This document shows positions 30,161-43,737 of a stretch of DNA of 64,000 bases, in pieces; positions within the stretch are counted from its first letter, which is position 1; each line of letters begins with the position of its first letter. Under the pieces are notes generated by a model, which had not been told where the DNA came from, searched no databases, and saw only the letters and a list, made by a program, of their open reading frames with translations. Location of the stretch: assembly GCF_026213295.1 (NCBI RefSeq), contig NC_079425.1, positions 6,206,688-6,270,687 of the forward strand, given 5' to 3'. The position numbers and the translations under genes are program-made. The stretch comes from Gadus chalcogrammus (taxonomy: Eukaryota > Chordata > Actinopteri > Gadiformes > Gadidae).

Positions 30161-32070
30161 ACATGGTGTGGAAAGTTTGTTAATCATCACCGTAAGCTTT
30201 ATAAATTATCTCATGAACCATTTTCTCATGATCTCATTCATAATTTATCAATGAGTAAGAATCACTAAAAAGGAGAATTAATTAATAATCTTAATTTCAG
30301 AGGTACATTGTTGGCATTTTGGATAAAAACAAATGTGTATTAAACATGAATAGAAATGGGAGATGAGACACTAACAGGGTATGTTTCAACATTAATAACA
30401 GCATGCTGCCATTTTCAAAGCTGAGCAACATAATCACTGCGATCTATTCATTTTCCTCTTAATTCCATGTGTTGTGTAAGAAGTGCACATTTTAGGAAAA
30501 AATGTAATGTTGACTGTGTTGTTAGTCTTGAATTAAATATGAGCAGCAGAGTTTTGCATATTGTCTGCCATGAGATGCCTCTTCAACATATCAGATCCAC
30601 TGTTTAGATAGACTACCCCCATTTTGGACCTGATCTAAATTTTTTTGGCAACTGCGATTAATATAAATGATATGTCCGATCTATTTATACTTTTCTTTGC
30701 GCTACTTTTAAATTGTCCAAGTTCTTGACTTTGTTTGATCATTGCAGTACAACACATAATAGATTTCTCATAACACTGTATAAAGTATGGGAAGGAACGG
30801 ACACATGGAGATGTTAATTAGCTAGCATATAGGCTACTAAATCAATGAACATTATCTAGAGTTTAAGACGGCAAAGCCATGGCAAATGTGGCTTTAAATG
30901 CATAAGCAATCTGCATTGGGATAGGGATAGTCTTTGGTCAAGTCAATTAGATGGTTAGTCTTAGTGGTATTCCACGTCAATATGAAAGCACTTATTTATT
31001 GAAAAAGCCAACAGTGTGTCCAAGAACAGACATAAGGTATCATGAATGCGGCTTTAGCTAGCATATTAGTCTTTGTGATGGGTCCAGTTTTGACAGTTCT
31101 AGTCAATCAGTGATTAATTAACTGGCTGGATGGTAAGAATGTGTTGAAAGATAAGCACCCCAGGAGAGGATTACTCTTTTAATTAGAACAGTTTGTAGGA
31201 GAAAATGAGGCATTGGCTGAGTGCAATTAAGACAACTACTATTATTCACTTTGACCTGAATTTAAATACCACCGTCGACCTCAACGTCGTTTTTAATAGT
31301 CGAATTGCCATGTCGGAAATATTGGCTGTGTGTAACATCGGGAAATGTAATTGGGCAGATGGGGGAGCTAAATGAGTAATAACACAGCATTGCTTGGCTT
31401 CTCGAAGTAAAAGCCTATAAGCAGGGATTAAAAGCAAAATGCAACTTAGGTATGTTCTGAGCAGAAACTTTATTTTCCGTTCTGTTCCATGGTTCTCAAG
31501 CTTCTTTTATAATGAATAACCGGTTAGAACCTTAAAGGAGAATAGTTAATTGCGTTGCTTTTTAAATAATGGCTGAATGAGGTATCTACAAGATGTAGGC
31601 CTACCTTTTGCATGAAATCTCAAATGGGTATTAATGCAAAGTAACTATTCAAATATGCTACCACTACAAATATTATTAGACAACAATAATAGGACGGGTG
31701 TGGGTGCAGTTGAAGGCTAAGTTTGCCTTCAACTTTGAAAATGGAATAAAATGACATTAAATCTCTTGCAGTTTTACATTTTATGTTTCCTTTCAGATGT
31801 TTCCTTTTCCGACAGTCAGCAACAGTTTAAATCAGGCTGCAGTATAGTGTTGGAACATGACCATCACAAAAATCAAGTTTTTCCTCAAAACTAATGTTTG
31901 GAAAAGTATTTCCAACAAAACCTTTTCCATCAGAACTGGAGCACAAATTAAACACATGTCACACTGCCCAGTGCCCAATATGTTAAGATGCTCTATGTTC
32001 TTTTAACTCAAGTTATTGTTTTTAAATAGACAGCAACCAGGCTTACATACCAAACTGCTTATTCAGCCTA
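30161..32070. other. Intergenic, AT-rich, nothing recognisable
   Basis: No simple arrays and no convincing open frames on either strand; unique AT-rich sequence. Confidence 0.55.
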
Positions 32071-32074
32071 ACTG

Positions 32075-32880
32075 AAAAGATTGTTAAGATTGCTGTGCAA
32101 AGTGGAAAGATTACATTGGGGAGACGAAAAAGCACGCTCTACGCTAACGTGTGCAACGTCCCGGGCACAGTCAGCACACTCATGGCAAGCTTGTATGGGT
32201 CAGGATTTGCGCGAGACAATGAGTAAAGATGCTTTCGCTTCATTTATGTCTAGCCTCTCCTTAGCATACTCGTCTAACAAATTGGACAGTGAAATGTGGA
32301 GGATGCAGCCAGGGACAGATTTTTTTTCCCCACACTCTAGAGAGGTGGACTTTAGCCAGGTCGGTCGGTAACATGGGTCAAGCAAAAACAGCCGGAACAA
32401 AGGCTACATTGTCAAACAGCGTTGTGGAGATTCTGTTGATCTCCACCTCCTCTGCTCCACCTCAAATTTGTTGAGTCCTCCACCAAGTCACGATCGCCCC
32501 CATCCTCGTCAGTATGCTCCTCATCTATGTTCTGGATCCCCTCTTCCTGCATCTCAGTCATCAGTGACACTGCTTTAACCATGCAAGCACCATCATCAGT
32601 CGACAGTGACTGAATAGATCTGATTTAGTATTAAATTATATTCCCCCAGAACTGTGCTGACGATTGCTGAGAAACAGCTTCCAGTGTGCTTCTCTGTAAG
32701 TTTCCTCACTGCTTAAGTTCTTATATTAGCACTGTTTGCTGGTCATCTTTATACTGGACATTCATTCCAAGAATGGAGCGCACCCTACATGCTGTCGCTT
32801 CCATCATTAACGTCAGAAGCTTTTATTGCAGAGCTCTTCTGAGAGTCTTTCACGTTCAATTCTGGCGTTTTCTGTAACCG
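32075..32880 (-). pseudogene. Decayed hAT-family transposase fragment
   Basis: Minus-strand pieces carry typical hAT signatures in the right order but in different frames: an IYSVTVD/DDGACMVKAV block at about 32635-32565, where the hAT core reads like S-x-T-x-D-N-x-A-x-N-M, then an LLDEYAKERLDINEAKASLL block (about 32290-32215) and, after an in-frame stop at 32202-32200, a VSVERAFSS block (about 32160-32110) corresponding to the C-terminal dimerisation region (...VERxFS). At least two frameshifts and one stop break it, and the region between the first and second blocks is shorter than in intact transposases. Assignment rests on motif memory, not a search; the upstream limit is uncertain and could reach 33.1 kb. 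Confidence 0.55.
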
Positions 32881-33505
32881 TCTCCCTGGTATTTGAGTGG
32901 TTGATTGCAACAGAACTCCATTTGACCATTTACTGTTACAAGTTTCGAGTTGTCTTCTTTCAAATATGTCTGTTGCTAATTGAACAGATATTGTGCAAGG
33001 TTTCTTTCATCAGCAAAGAGTCTAGTGTTCTTTGGCTGTCGGCTGTCCCCTTTGATGCAGTCGATCATGTATCAGTTGAAGATGCTCCCTGCACGCACTG
33101 TGGGATGTCTCCTCTGGATGAGACGCAAATGATTTCCTCCTTTTTTGTTCTTAATGGAGTCGGAGCATCCATCTAGCATGCAGTGTGATATATTGTCTAC
33201 AGAATTGTAGTCCAAAACGTTGGTGCTGGCTTGTCATCCCATCTGTTAGTTTGGAAGAAAGCGCAACAGGCTAATTGTAACGCTACATTGCTTACCAGCT
33301 AATTGGACAAATTAAGTGGGCCTAGCTCTACTGTCCATTTACTTATGGCAGGTGACACAATAAGCTTTTTTTAAACAACATAAAGCCTCATAGGGTACTA
33401 AACATATAGTCTAAGTATCCCTGGTGGTAGCTTATTCAACAGTTTCAGTCATTTAGAATGTGGAAAAAGGTAAGGACATATACTGTATATTGGATAGATT
33501 GCATC

Positions 33506-34294
33506 CAGTGTTTCCTCTTGAATTATTTTCATGTCAGGGGATACGCACTAAAAAAAAATTAAACAACTTGGGTCAGATTGCCCCATCAGCCGGTCTGCAA
33601 TTTGCGTCTCTCTCCTAGATTTGCTAAACTATCTGTTTAGCAAATCACGTTCAGGTTTCTTTATCATTGTCACCAAGATACCCAGACACTGTACAAGTTG
33701 TAGGACAAAGGCTAGTTTCACAGTGTTCTAACTGCATCAATAGTGGTAAACTATAATCATAGACCTAGATATAAACAGGTATATATCGCGAACATTAATC
33801 TCCATAAGAGTCGGCGCTATAAGCCAATGTTTACTTGCAATGAGGTATGTGACTAACTATAGGTTGTATTGATGACATGAAAGTGTGGGGTTTTATCGCA
33901 ACAGTTTAACTTTCTATGGAAAGGTTGGTAGCCTATTTTAGTTATTGAACAGGCAAACTGACGTCTCCAGAAGACACCTACTTATCATAATCCCCCCCAG
34001 ACGCGAAACAGCCATTCGCTACACTATTTAATTATTGGATTAAAAAGTAAAACTCAAGTAAAATTTTATCATCTTAATATATAGGATATTTTGGTGAAGG
34101 GAGCGTCTTTTTGTTAGTGTAGGTTTTTGAGATACATTTTCTCTTCGACACACTTGCTTAAAGGGACTCCCACCGCGTCAAGATAATGCTGTGTTATTTT
34201 TATTGCATATTTTATTTTATCACTTATTATTCGCTGCATGTCGTTTTTTTTTTGCCCGGCGGGAGTCCTCGTTACAATTGTAGGGGAAACACTG
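33506..34294. mobile_element. Possible non-autonomous hAT-like element with CAGTGTTTCC ends
   Basis: ATCCAGTGTTTCCTCT (33503-33518) and its near-perfect inverse AGGGGAAACACTGGAT (34282-34297) differ at one base of 16. CAGTGTTTCC is a typical hAT-type terminus. Interior of about 770 bp shows no transposase. I could not see an 8-bp target duplication (flanks ATTGCATC and GATCTTAC differ), so the ends could belong to two separate fragments. Confidence 0.5.
33618..33646. repeat. Perfect hairpin, 12-bp stem, 5-nt loop
   Basis: GATTTGCTAAAC and GTTTAGCAAATC flank TATCT; it lies inside the possible hAT-like element. Confidence 0.7.
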
Positions 34295-34299
34295 GATCT

Positions 34300-35905
34300 T
34301 ACCATCTCAGAGTCGTTGATTTTTTTATGGTTTTCCATCACGTTCATCCAAAAACTAACTAAAAGTCAGTTACCGGTTTTCGTTTTTGTTTTCGTTCTTT
34401 GAACCGTTTCTAATCCCTTCGTCGAAATTATACAATGTTATTTTGAGTGTGTGGGGAATTGACTTTGTCTTTATTTCAAAATCATTAAAGACGATACCAA
34501 AAACGAGAAATGCAAGCTGGGTCCACAGCAGCTGTTATATCATGCCACTTGCGCTGGTGAAAAGGATTCCCTCTCTCGGTCCTCAGACGTGCATTTTCAG
34601 TGTTCTGCTAAATTTAATGGTACTGCTTGAATGGTACATTCACATGTATCTGACATTCGTTATCAGTCAAGCGCTTCTACGTTCTCTTTAACGATGCAGG
34701 TTTTGTCATGTTCGGCTGTGATTACCGGGTGTCAGACATCGGCCATTGTTTGATTCCATAGATATATTATGTCCCTTATCATATTATTCAAGGTTATATT
34801 AGCCTGTATAATAGTGTATTAGGCAGGCTATAATAATAGTAGCCTATATTTTCTTGAAACCAAATTGAATGCAAAGATAACAGAAATATTGTGAAAAGAG
34901 ATTTTAGACAGCTCACTTTTGGACAGCTGTGTGAAAACCTGACTTCAGTTGATTATTTTCCAGCATGCGAACCACTCCAAAGTAAAAATAATTAGGCATC
35001 ATTGAGCTGCATATATAAAAAGAATGTTATGAATAAGTCAACGATCAGTCCACCATGGGTCTGACCTGATGAATCAGATTTGACTGCAAAATCTCAGTCA
35101 AGGACACCCCTATGAAATGCATAAGTTATCACTCATCAGGACATCGTTATGGAGGACAGAGTCAATACGATTAGAACTTTAGTTTCAACCATATTCAATT
35201 GGACCTTTAACACCAAAATCATGGTGAAATTCAGTTACCATAGCATCCCAAAATCAATGTAGCCAAACACAAAAAAAACACTGGGCTGGATCACTGCAGT
35301 CATTTTTCTTTGTCCAGAATTATTCAACATTTTGTGCATGTATGAAATGAAACCTACTGCTTGGAAACGCTTTACATCTTTATCGTTAGAGGTGTTTCAT
35401 TGCGGTTCTTCACAGCCCTTCACTAGCGCCCTGGGTGAGAAAGATAGAATCACGACTTTCTTGCCTTTTTCACCACATACAAAATTGATGTTGAAAGAAA
35501 ATGAGCCCAGAGTTGATTGAGCTGTGGGTGGATGTTTTTATTTATTCTTTAGACACTGGTGATTTAAAATACATTTGAGCTAAAATGACAGCTGCAAGAT
35601 ATCTTAGTAGCCTATGAATGGCCGTGATGACAAATTGGTTGACCTGAATGCTTCCACCAGAGATGAAACAACAGATTTATTGAAGCGAGCATTAGATGTC
35701 ATAGAGTTATGTTATCTGTTCTCAATAGGAGTGATATTTCCGAGCCGGTTTCATTTTAAACCTGAAGTGAGACTGATCTCTCAACAGGAGGTTCAGAAGT
35801 GCAGGAGAATGAAGACGGAGGGAAAACGGGTAATGGTACAGCTGGTCAAAAATCTTTCAATGAAATCCGTCTTCATTTGTATCAAACCTAACCTTAAATT
35901 AAGCA
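34300..35905. other. Intergenic, no gene seen
   Basis: AT-rich. Open frames of about 100 codons occur at 34386-34691 and 35614-35910 on the + strand but show no recognisable domain, splice sites or codon bias. Confidence 0.5.
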
Positions 35906-35910
35906 TTTAA

Positions 35911-36190
35911 CGGGCCCCTATTATACCACCAGGTGTGAGTGTGATTAGCCATTACAAGCAGTTTAAAAATCTGCCATTTCCTGAGCCTTAATGACATCAC
36001 AAGTGGGAGTGTCCACCTAGATGTATAGGCAAGGCAAGGCAACTTTATTTATCTAGCACTTTTCATACACAAGGCAGACTCAAAGTGCTTCACATATAAA
36101 CATTGTCATACAATAAAAGAAAATAATAGAACATATGCAAAGAAATGAGTAAAATAAAAAGTGCAATGTATTTAAGATCAGATCAACAGT
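35911..36190 (+). mobile_element. Composite of fish interspersed repeats
   Basis: Starts GGGCCCCTATTATACCACCA, continues GTGATTAGCCATTACAAGCA and GACATCACAAGTGGGAGTG, a combination I recognise as a recurring fish repeat, then AAGGCAAGGCAACTTTATTT and CTTTTCATACACAAGGCAGA from another dispersed family (shared with 30.1 kb). Confidence 0.65.
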
Positions 36191-36289
36191 AGCTTTAAGG
36201 CTTGCTGAGTCACAGTCAGCAGAAATTGTTTAACATAGAGAGCGTAACAAGAGGGATAACTATCTTTATTTTATGCATGGCAGTTTGCC

Positions 36290-36640
36290 AACCTGGCCAG
36301 GTGGAGCCATGGCCAACATTGTTCAGCAACTTTCAAAATAGTGATTTCCAAAACATCTTTGTGTGGTCCTCGACACTGAGGCCTCCTCACACTACAAGGG
36401 AGCGACAACATCCATCCTTAATTGGCACGAGAACACCATCTGGCAGCTAGGGGGATACTTTGTCGCAGGGAACTACCAAAACGTCTCGATGCCAGATCTC
36501 CTTGAGGTGAGCGTCGGGGTCTTTATGATGGATAAGGACTTCCTCTTCCAATGCCTACTGGCAGAAATCAATGTCAACTTGGCAAAGTTTCCTGGATCCC
36601 AAGTCTCTAACAATACCCCCGAGAGGGTGTTGCAGGTGTT
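36290..36640 (+). pseudogene. Unidentified possible coding remnant
   Basis: Balanced base composition in an AT-rich area and an open frame at 36363-36692 containing TEASSHYKGATTSILNWHEN and GGYFVAGNYQNVSMPDLLEV. I do not recognise the protein. A GT donor-like CAG|GTGTTT follows at about 36635, but no convincing acceptor is visible. It could be an old gene or retro-copy fragment, or chance. Confidence 0.2.
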
Positions 36641-36699
36641 TCTTCTACTTTTTATAATTGTTTCTGGCCTCAACAGCGAATGTGTTACTTGATGGGAGA

Positions 36700-38682
36700 C
36701 AACCTGCTGGTAATTCTGTAATATTATTACATGAAATAGTTCTTGTATTAATACTATTAATAGTAATAGGCATAGTTGTAGAGCTTTTTCCGACAAGAAA
36801 GGAACAGGTAGCTGTCACCGAGATGTCAGATTGTATTGGTCACCTAAAGTGCTTAATCTCTATTATTCAGGCGGTATACAGGTGGAAATGCCTCCTCTCT
36901 AGCTTTCATTAAACTTCAACATAACGAGTGTAACTCAGGAGACTAAGTGTTTGGTTTTAAATCATGATGTCTGCTAAGTATTAGTCTCATAAATCAGACT
37001 TTAGAATAATAATTTAAAGAGACTTCTACAGAAGCCCTCAAAGGGTGTTTGCTCTCCCCATGCTTTAAACATAACATCAACCCTATGCTTTAAATAAAGA
37101 CATACCCTGTATGGATAAAGGCATTTCCTGTCTCCACGATGATAATTTATACCCTTGGAAAAGCCTTTTTTCTACAGTATTTATTTAAAGAAAAATATAG
37201 ATGATTTCTAATAGAAAAAGCGCCACAAATTAACATTTAAACAGTGTTTCTTTTTTTCTGACCTGTCATAAATATTGTTCAGTTATTAATTTAGTAAAAA
37301 CTTGTATTTTACCATCTATTCATAAATAGCCTCTTGATGCCAGGTTCATTCTGTGTATGCCTGTTTCTTTGACAGGAAACAGGATGTCATTGACAGGAAA
37401 CACACTGAATGAAACAGGGTATGACTCACAGGAAGTAGGAAATTAACTGTAGTAAAAATATGGTTTACAGCTTTGTTGGTGAGTATCCTCTTCAATTATT
37501 TAGTTTTCTATAGATTGACTAAATGTTTTTTCCAATTGTATTTTGTATATTGGGTTTGCTTGACATAAAAGAGGCAATGTGGTCATTTCCAATTAGCTCC
37601 ATTAAGTCCATTGGCTAAATTAAGTTTGTTTCGCTGCGTTACAACTTAGCAAGTGAATAAACCGGAGAAATAGAACCTACACCATAACTCCATGGGTCAA
37701 GGGAAAGGACAAACCATATTGATTATTATTAATTATAATGAATTGGATCATGATTGCACCAAACTGTACTGCTGACATGGCTATCTTGTGGGGTTTCTGG
37801 CCCACCGGGTTTTGAGAAGTACGACAAACGTTTTTCTCTTCCTCTTGTTAGACTGCCCACGTGACATTCATGAATATGTTATGGCTATCCATACATACGT
37901 GTATTTATGTATATAAATATCTTGTGTCTAATTGGTTGCTTAGCGCAGCGTTTCATACACCATGGGTCGCAGACCTGCAATGGGCCTAACTCCAACTGTA
38001 TATTGTTATAGTTATACTGAAAGATTTGTTGCAGTTGATTATGTGTGCAGTTTTACCGCCAAATACTCATGGACCCATCAGACTATACAATTTACAGTAA
38101 ACCAATCACTTTTCATATTTTTCAATAAACGCCCGCCCACTTAAGTTTGACATGAATGTTAATTCGGGGATCGAAATTGTGTTTATATTCTGGCATATTG
38201 ATGTCTGGCTAAGTGGGCCCCGGAGGCTTAACCAAGAACAACTGGGCCCTGACTTGGTTCAAGTTAATGAAATGCTGGCTTAGAGCATGTTGTTTTGCAT
38301 GAACAATCAACATGCTTATTTATTTGTTGTTATGACAAAACGGTTGGTTGAGTTGGCCTCGATGAATCACCAAGACTTCGACAAATCCGCTACGGTATGA
38401 ATATGTATGACCTGATATCATGAGGTTGATCTTTGATATATACCCTGTGTGTGCTGTGCTCTGGCGGCTGATTGATGTGCATTAGGCCTGCATATCATCT
38501 CTGCGTAAACCCGGTGAAGATTAGAGTGGAAGCAAAACAAGGATTCAGCAGAAAATTATTTGAGGTTAGTTTACACATAAGCAGGATAAAATACACACAC
38601 ACAGCGAGGAATCTTTTTCACGTTTATTGCGCTGATCCATCCAAGTTTATGAAAAGGAAAGACGCTGCAGATGTTTGAACAC

Positions 38683-38690
<8 letters not shown>
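36700..38690. other. Intergenic, no gene seen
   Basis: AT-rich unique sequence. A short inverted pair CCTGTTTC/GAAACAGG occurs near 37360. No supported exon. Confidence 0.5.
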
Positions 38691-38722
<32 letters not shown>

Positions 38723-38747
38723 CTCTGACTCTCTGACTCTCTGACTC

Positions 38748-38818
<71 letters not shown>

Positions 38819-38832
38819 CTCTCTCTCTCTCT
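38691..38832. repeat. CT array with (CTCTGACT)n units
   Basis: Pure CT alternates with five consecutive CTCTGA units (38716-38756) and two later single ones. Confidence 0.93.
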
Positions 38833-40171
38833 CCCTCAATAAAAATAGGCTTCATTACCACAAACTACCTCATCAATCACCGCTGACAATCTTTAGGAAT
38901 AATAAACAATGAAACAACACCAAATCAAAACTATTGCTTAACTTTAATGTTTTTTTTTACAACTCAACTTGTCTCTTATTCATACATTTTTTTTTATTAT
39001 GTATTTTCTGTGAAGTGCCAGCACATTTTGAACAATCCAAGCAAGCTGAGTATACAAACAGACGAAGCAGTCAGAATCATCATGTTATTCCTTATGTAGG
39101 TTCTCTACAATTGCCTATTTATTTTATCGTCTGCTCAGTGACAAACCACTGTAATTGTGTGACAGCTCTGCTAGCCGGCCCTGTGGACCCATGGTCTCTT
39201 ACACAGTGCGTTACAACAGTGGGATGCGAGCAAGCGATCATTAGTAGCAGTCAGTGCGAGAGCTCAATGACTGACAGTTGAAATTCAATTTAAACTGTAA
39301 TTGTTTAATGTGAACTGTGAAGCTTAAAAGGATTGAGCTCCTCCTTTTCCTCAAAGGATTGAGATGCACATGACACAGCCGGACTCTGCAGTGTTTGCCA
39401 CTCATAATGTTGTTATCCGAGAGGTGATCTTTCCTGAGATTGTTTCTCAAAATATAAATTTTAGCCTTTGCTTGGACTGACAAACCCTAGCATTGAAGTG
39501 AGAACGATTTGAAGCCACTTTTTGTTATTCTCAGATAACCGACATTATAAACCGAACACACGTCAATAATATCGTAGGTCTTATGGGGTTTGCTTGAGTT
39601 GCCTTTAAAGATTGCTAGTTCATTAAATGTCAGTCTCTATAATTCCAGACAATTTAGGTGGAAATGCGATGCGTCTGATATGTCTCTTCTGACGCATAAA
39701 AAAAAAATGCAGGGACTGCAGTTTGACCTTCATGCAGTAAATGGTTTTCATAATTCGAGTCATGACACATTGAATAATAACCCAAATATGCCAGAACATC
39801 TTGAATACAGCTTCTCTTTTGAAACCACAGCATTACACTAGACTAAAACCTTCACAATTCTTTCATATTGATCAAATTAAGGATCACCTAAGAGTATGAC
39901 ATTATTATGTAACTGAGCAACGTGCATGTCCCTAAGAACTTAACATGTGAGTGAACGGCAGGCGGTTGCTTTACCTTTCCCCTGGCCACGCGATGCACTC
40001 GCTTACATACTTGAAGCAAATAATTACCGAACCTTAACAAATACACAGCCACTCGCTAGTAATTGCCTGGAAGATGATGTTAAATATTAATTGTTTTCTT
40101 TTCCTTGTTTGTGTATGCTTGTGTGCTGTGTTGTTATTATTTCCGGGGAAGACAATAAACACACAAACACA

Positions 40172-40319
<148 letters not shown>

Positions 40320-40693
40320 GATAATCACTAAATGGAAAACAAACAAATTCCTCTGGGAATTTAGCATTTGCATAATGGGGAAATACGAAGGAGCAAGAAG
40401 AAGTAAGAGATACATAATATAGACATTTTGTTATCATGTATTTGTACCTATGTTTGTTTGTCAGAGTGTCTCTCTTTATGTGTGTCTGCCTGACTGTCTC
40501 TGTCTCTGTGTGTATTTTCTTCTGTCTTGCCATCTTTGAAAAGAGTGTGCAGTTAGAGAATGTCGGAGAGCTGGTATTAATAGACTCAAGAAGAATAGCG
40601 TCAACCTTCCTGATGATCGTCTCTGGTGAATCAATTCATTGAACCATAATAATCTATTTGATTCTGACTTTCGATTTGTTTTTTCCTACAAAA

Positions 40694-41020
40694 TGTACAT
40701 GTAGGTCACTTCTCTGAGACGAGTGGCGTCTAGCCCATTTGAAATTATATATATTATTAAAAAGGCTCATTTACATTTGCATAACCTGGCTAATGACCTT
40801 GAAGTGCTGAACTAATTTCACTTTAAAACTCATTAAGACCCCATAGCTTTCCCCAAGCGAGTACTTAACCATTCCCATGTAAAAGCCTTGTTTTTCTTCC
40901 ACCAATGCAATTAAATGATTGATTTCATGCATAGATGCTCAATGATTTGAGGATGTATTGATGATGATGGCCGATATGGGTAGCCATTTCATGCCATTTC
41001 AAAATTGACCTACATGTACA
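40694..41020. mobile_element. Possible MITE with 15-bp inverted ends
   Basis: TGTACATGTAGGTCA (40694-40708) is exactly inverted at 41006-41020. The 297 bp between are AT-rich and non-coding. Partial self-palindromy of TGTACA weakens the case. Confidence 0.35.
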
Positions 41021-43430
41021 CGATAGCTCGGCAGACCAGTAAATGCAAGTCCATTGGGTAGGCTGGTGTTAAAATAAGGGGCTCCCTCCACCTCTGTGCC
41101 TATGCTTTTTGATAGCATTGTGTAAAAGGGCTACAGAGGAGCAGTATAACCCAGCGTTCAACCACGTCCCAAAGCACCTCTCCCAGGGTTAACCAGCCGG
41201 ATTCTAGCACAGCATTATAAACTGATGTGCTCAAGGCATATCAGCTAAAAACGAGTTGCCTTAAGTAAGATTCTGAAAATACAGAATGTAGAGAACAGTT
41301 TGTGCATATGCCAAAATTAGTGAATACGGTGTGTATACTAAGAAATAAAGAAAGCAGGATCCTGTGCTTTATTGCCCCTGAATGTCCTCTATCACCTACA
41401 GATATACAATTAGACCCTCTGTCTAATTGTCAGTGGCTTTTCAGATACATCATTAAGGATGAAGGGTCTTCCAACATACTAAAAGGAAATACCCTTATTT
41501 TACTAAACATTTATCTTATGTTACGTTATACCTCTGAACGGAGGACATTTTGGAGAAGTACTTTGTTCACCAAGTATTTCTATTTACTGTCTTCTGGAGC
41601 CGTCCTCATTTTTTCTGCTCATCTGGTCTCTGGGCTGATTTGCTCTGACTCCCTCATGTGGACAGCTGCAGATGCTCGGTGGAGCCATCAGCAGTTGGAG
41701 GGAACCGGCTCCATGCTGATCCCTCCCCCCTTGTATGTTTGCCTCCTTCACACATTAGTGTGGCTCATTATTCCATGGTTTTTCTCTCTGCTCTGACGAT
41801 AATCCAGTGCTAAAGAATTGTTGCGAGGGAGAAGGTCAACAACAACATTATTTTGGGGAGCATTTGCATTTGTGTTTATTTTCTAGCTGCTGGCAATGGT
41901 TGTGATCTCCTCTGATTTTCAATTTAGATTTGGTTTTATCTCAGGCTTGTTTACCTGTTTCTCTTCTTTTAAATCGTCTCACTGAATCTACATGCCAGCA
42001 GCTCATTAACCTTGGATAGTTGTAATATGCCATGATATATTTTTATGAGAACAGAAGGAGAGGAATTCCGCCTGAAGGCGGGAGGTTTCAGTCCACTCTC
42101 GATCTATGAATGGAGTATTTCCTGCAGGACAGGGCCCAGTGTTGTGTGTTGTTGAATTATCTTAAACCAAGGTACTTGATATTAAATAGTGGTGTCCCCC
42201 CTGGGCTGTGTTTGACCTCACTACCTATTCCCCCTCTGCACAAATTAAAATGGCTTGCAACCCTTTTTAACATCTGGACAATTACTCAATGTCCACATAC
42301 AGGCAGTGTGAAGACATCTCACTTACTGCTTGGTTTGAGGAGAGCCGTATGGAGCTCACCATCTTCTGTTGTTCAATTGTTAGCTCAAGGCGTTAATACT
42401 TCTAGGTTAGGGGTTGGATGGCCTCCCCACCTCATTTACAAGGTGCGGGTTGGAGTCCCATAGATAGGCAGGCTCCTGTAACATGATGACTATCTAGTGT
42501 CAATTAAGGACCAGAAGATTATCTTCTTGCCGAAGAATGTCCCCCCCCCCTTTCATATTAAAGACATTTTAAAAGTTGTGTACAAATCAGTTAGTGATCC
42601 CAACCCAAATCCTGGTACAATTTCCTCTCTGCCAGAAAAAAACCGAACCCAAATCAAAACCCTGGTGGATCATTAATCAAGCGAGTACCAACCAGTATAA
42701 TTCATCAGAACTCAACGCCCAGTCAATTAGAAGAAAAAACCCTCTCAGCACACAGAACCCATCTCACCCCATTAGATTTCCATCAAGTACCCCTGGCCTT
42801 TAAGAATTTAAGAATCCATCAAGAAGCCCCTGGTTTCCACTGCTCTCTGTATCTGCACTCTATCCTCATTGCCCTTCTGCTAACCATTTTGTTGTGAATT
42901 GTAGTTTTTGTTGTGAGGCAAAGGTCACAAGCGTTCAGAAACTGGACTGGTGTGTGGTTTTTGTTTGCCGTTGGTTGAACACCACGAAGACCTTGTTCCC
43001 AAACTGATTGAGCATGGCGATTCCGTCACATTGATTTTGGACAGCTTTATATAAAAATATGGTCACCTTTGCAAGAATTTTGCTCAATGGTTGGGAGAAT
43101 GAAGCTGAAGTATTGTTGTCTGTGCTTTGGGATTGTTAGGGGATTTATCTGACCATGGCAGTCTTAAGGAACAGTTATTCCTATAGACTGAGGGAACATA
43201 TTGCATAACCAACTGTCATTTCGTACATATTTAACTGACCATCGGATCAAGAAACAATACCAAGATTCCTCCATCACTGATGGGTAGTATGAATGAATGG
43301 ATGTGTTGCAGAAAATATAAATCTTATACTATCCTAGAGACCTATACAGAGGAAATCTAGTGATTAAATTTGGTATTGATTTCCTTGTGATTTAAACTTC
43401 AGGATTATTGGAAAACTTGCTAAACTTCTT
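41021..43430. other. Intergenic, no gene seen
   Basis: A 164-codon open frame at 41302-41796 has no recognisable domain and I do not accept it. The segment 41,590-41,790 (CAGCTG, GGTGGAGCC, GGAACCGG) has mixed composition and could be a conserved non-coding element. A possible SINE head lies at 42380-42470. Confidence 0.5.
42380..42470 (+). mobile_element. Possible tRNA-derived SINE head
   Basis: TTAGCTCAAGGCGTTAA is A-box-like and GGTGCGGGTTGGAGTCCC about 55 bases later is B-box-like, the spacing of a pol III internal promoter. The rest is decayed. Confidence 0.35.
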
Positions 43431-43737
43431 GTGTGTGTGTGCGTGTGTGTCTGTGTGTGTTTCTGTGAGCATCATGAGGTAAACCTCCAGTGAAGTCAGC
43501 AAGATGCTGTTTGATGCCAGAGAGGTAAAGTAAGGAAAAAAATAAATAAAAAAATACAGGCCATGGACTTGTGACCCATTTTCTCCAAAGCAACTGCTGA
43601 GATGAATGACATTTAGTTAGCACTTAACAAACTTGTTTCAACAATACACACCACCAGCGGATCATTGTCGGCTAGTTCAAAAGGAATGCGAGATTGACTG
43701 TGAATGCAATTAAATTGGGATTTTGTGTGACAGTGTG

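Noticed and set aside
41302..41796. 164-codon open frame on the + strand
   Set aside because: No recognised domain, no codon bias and no splice-site support in AT-rich DNA; chance length is plausible.
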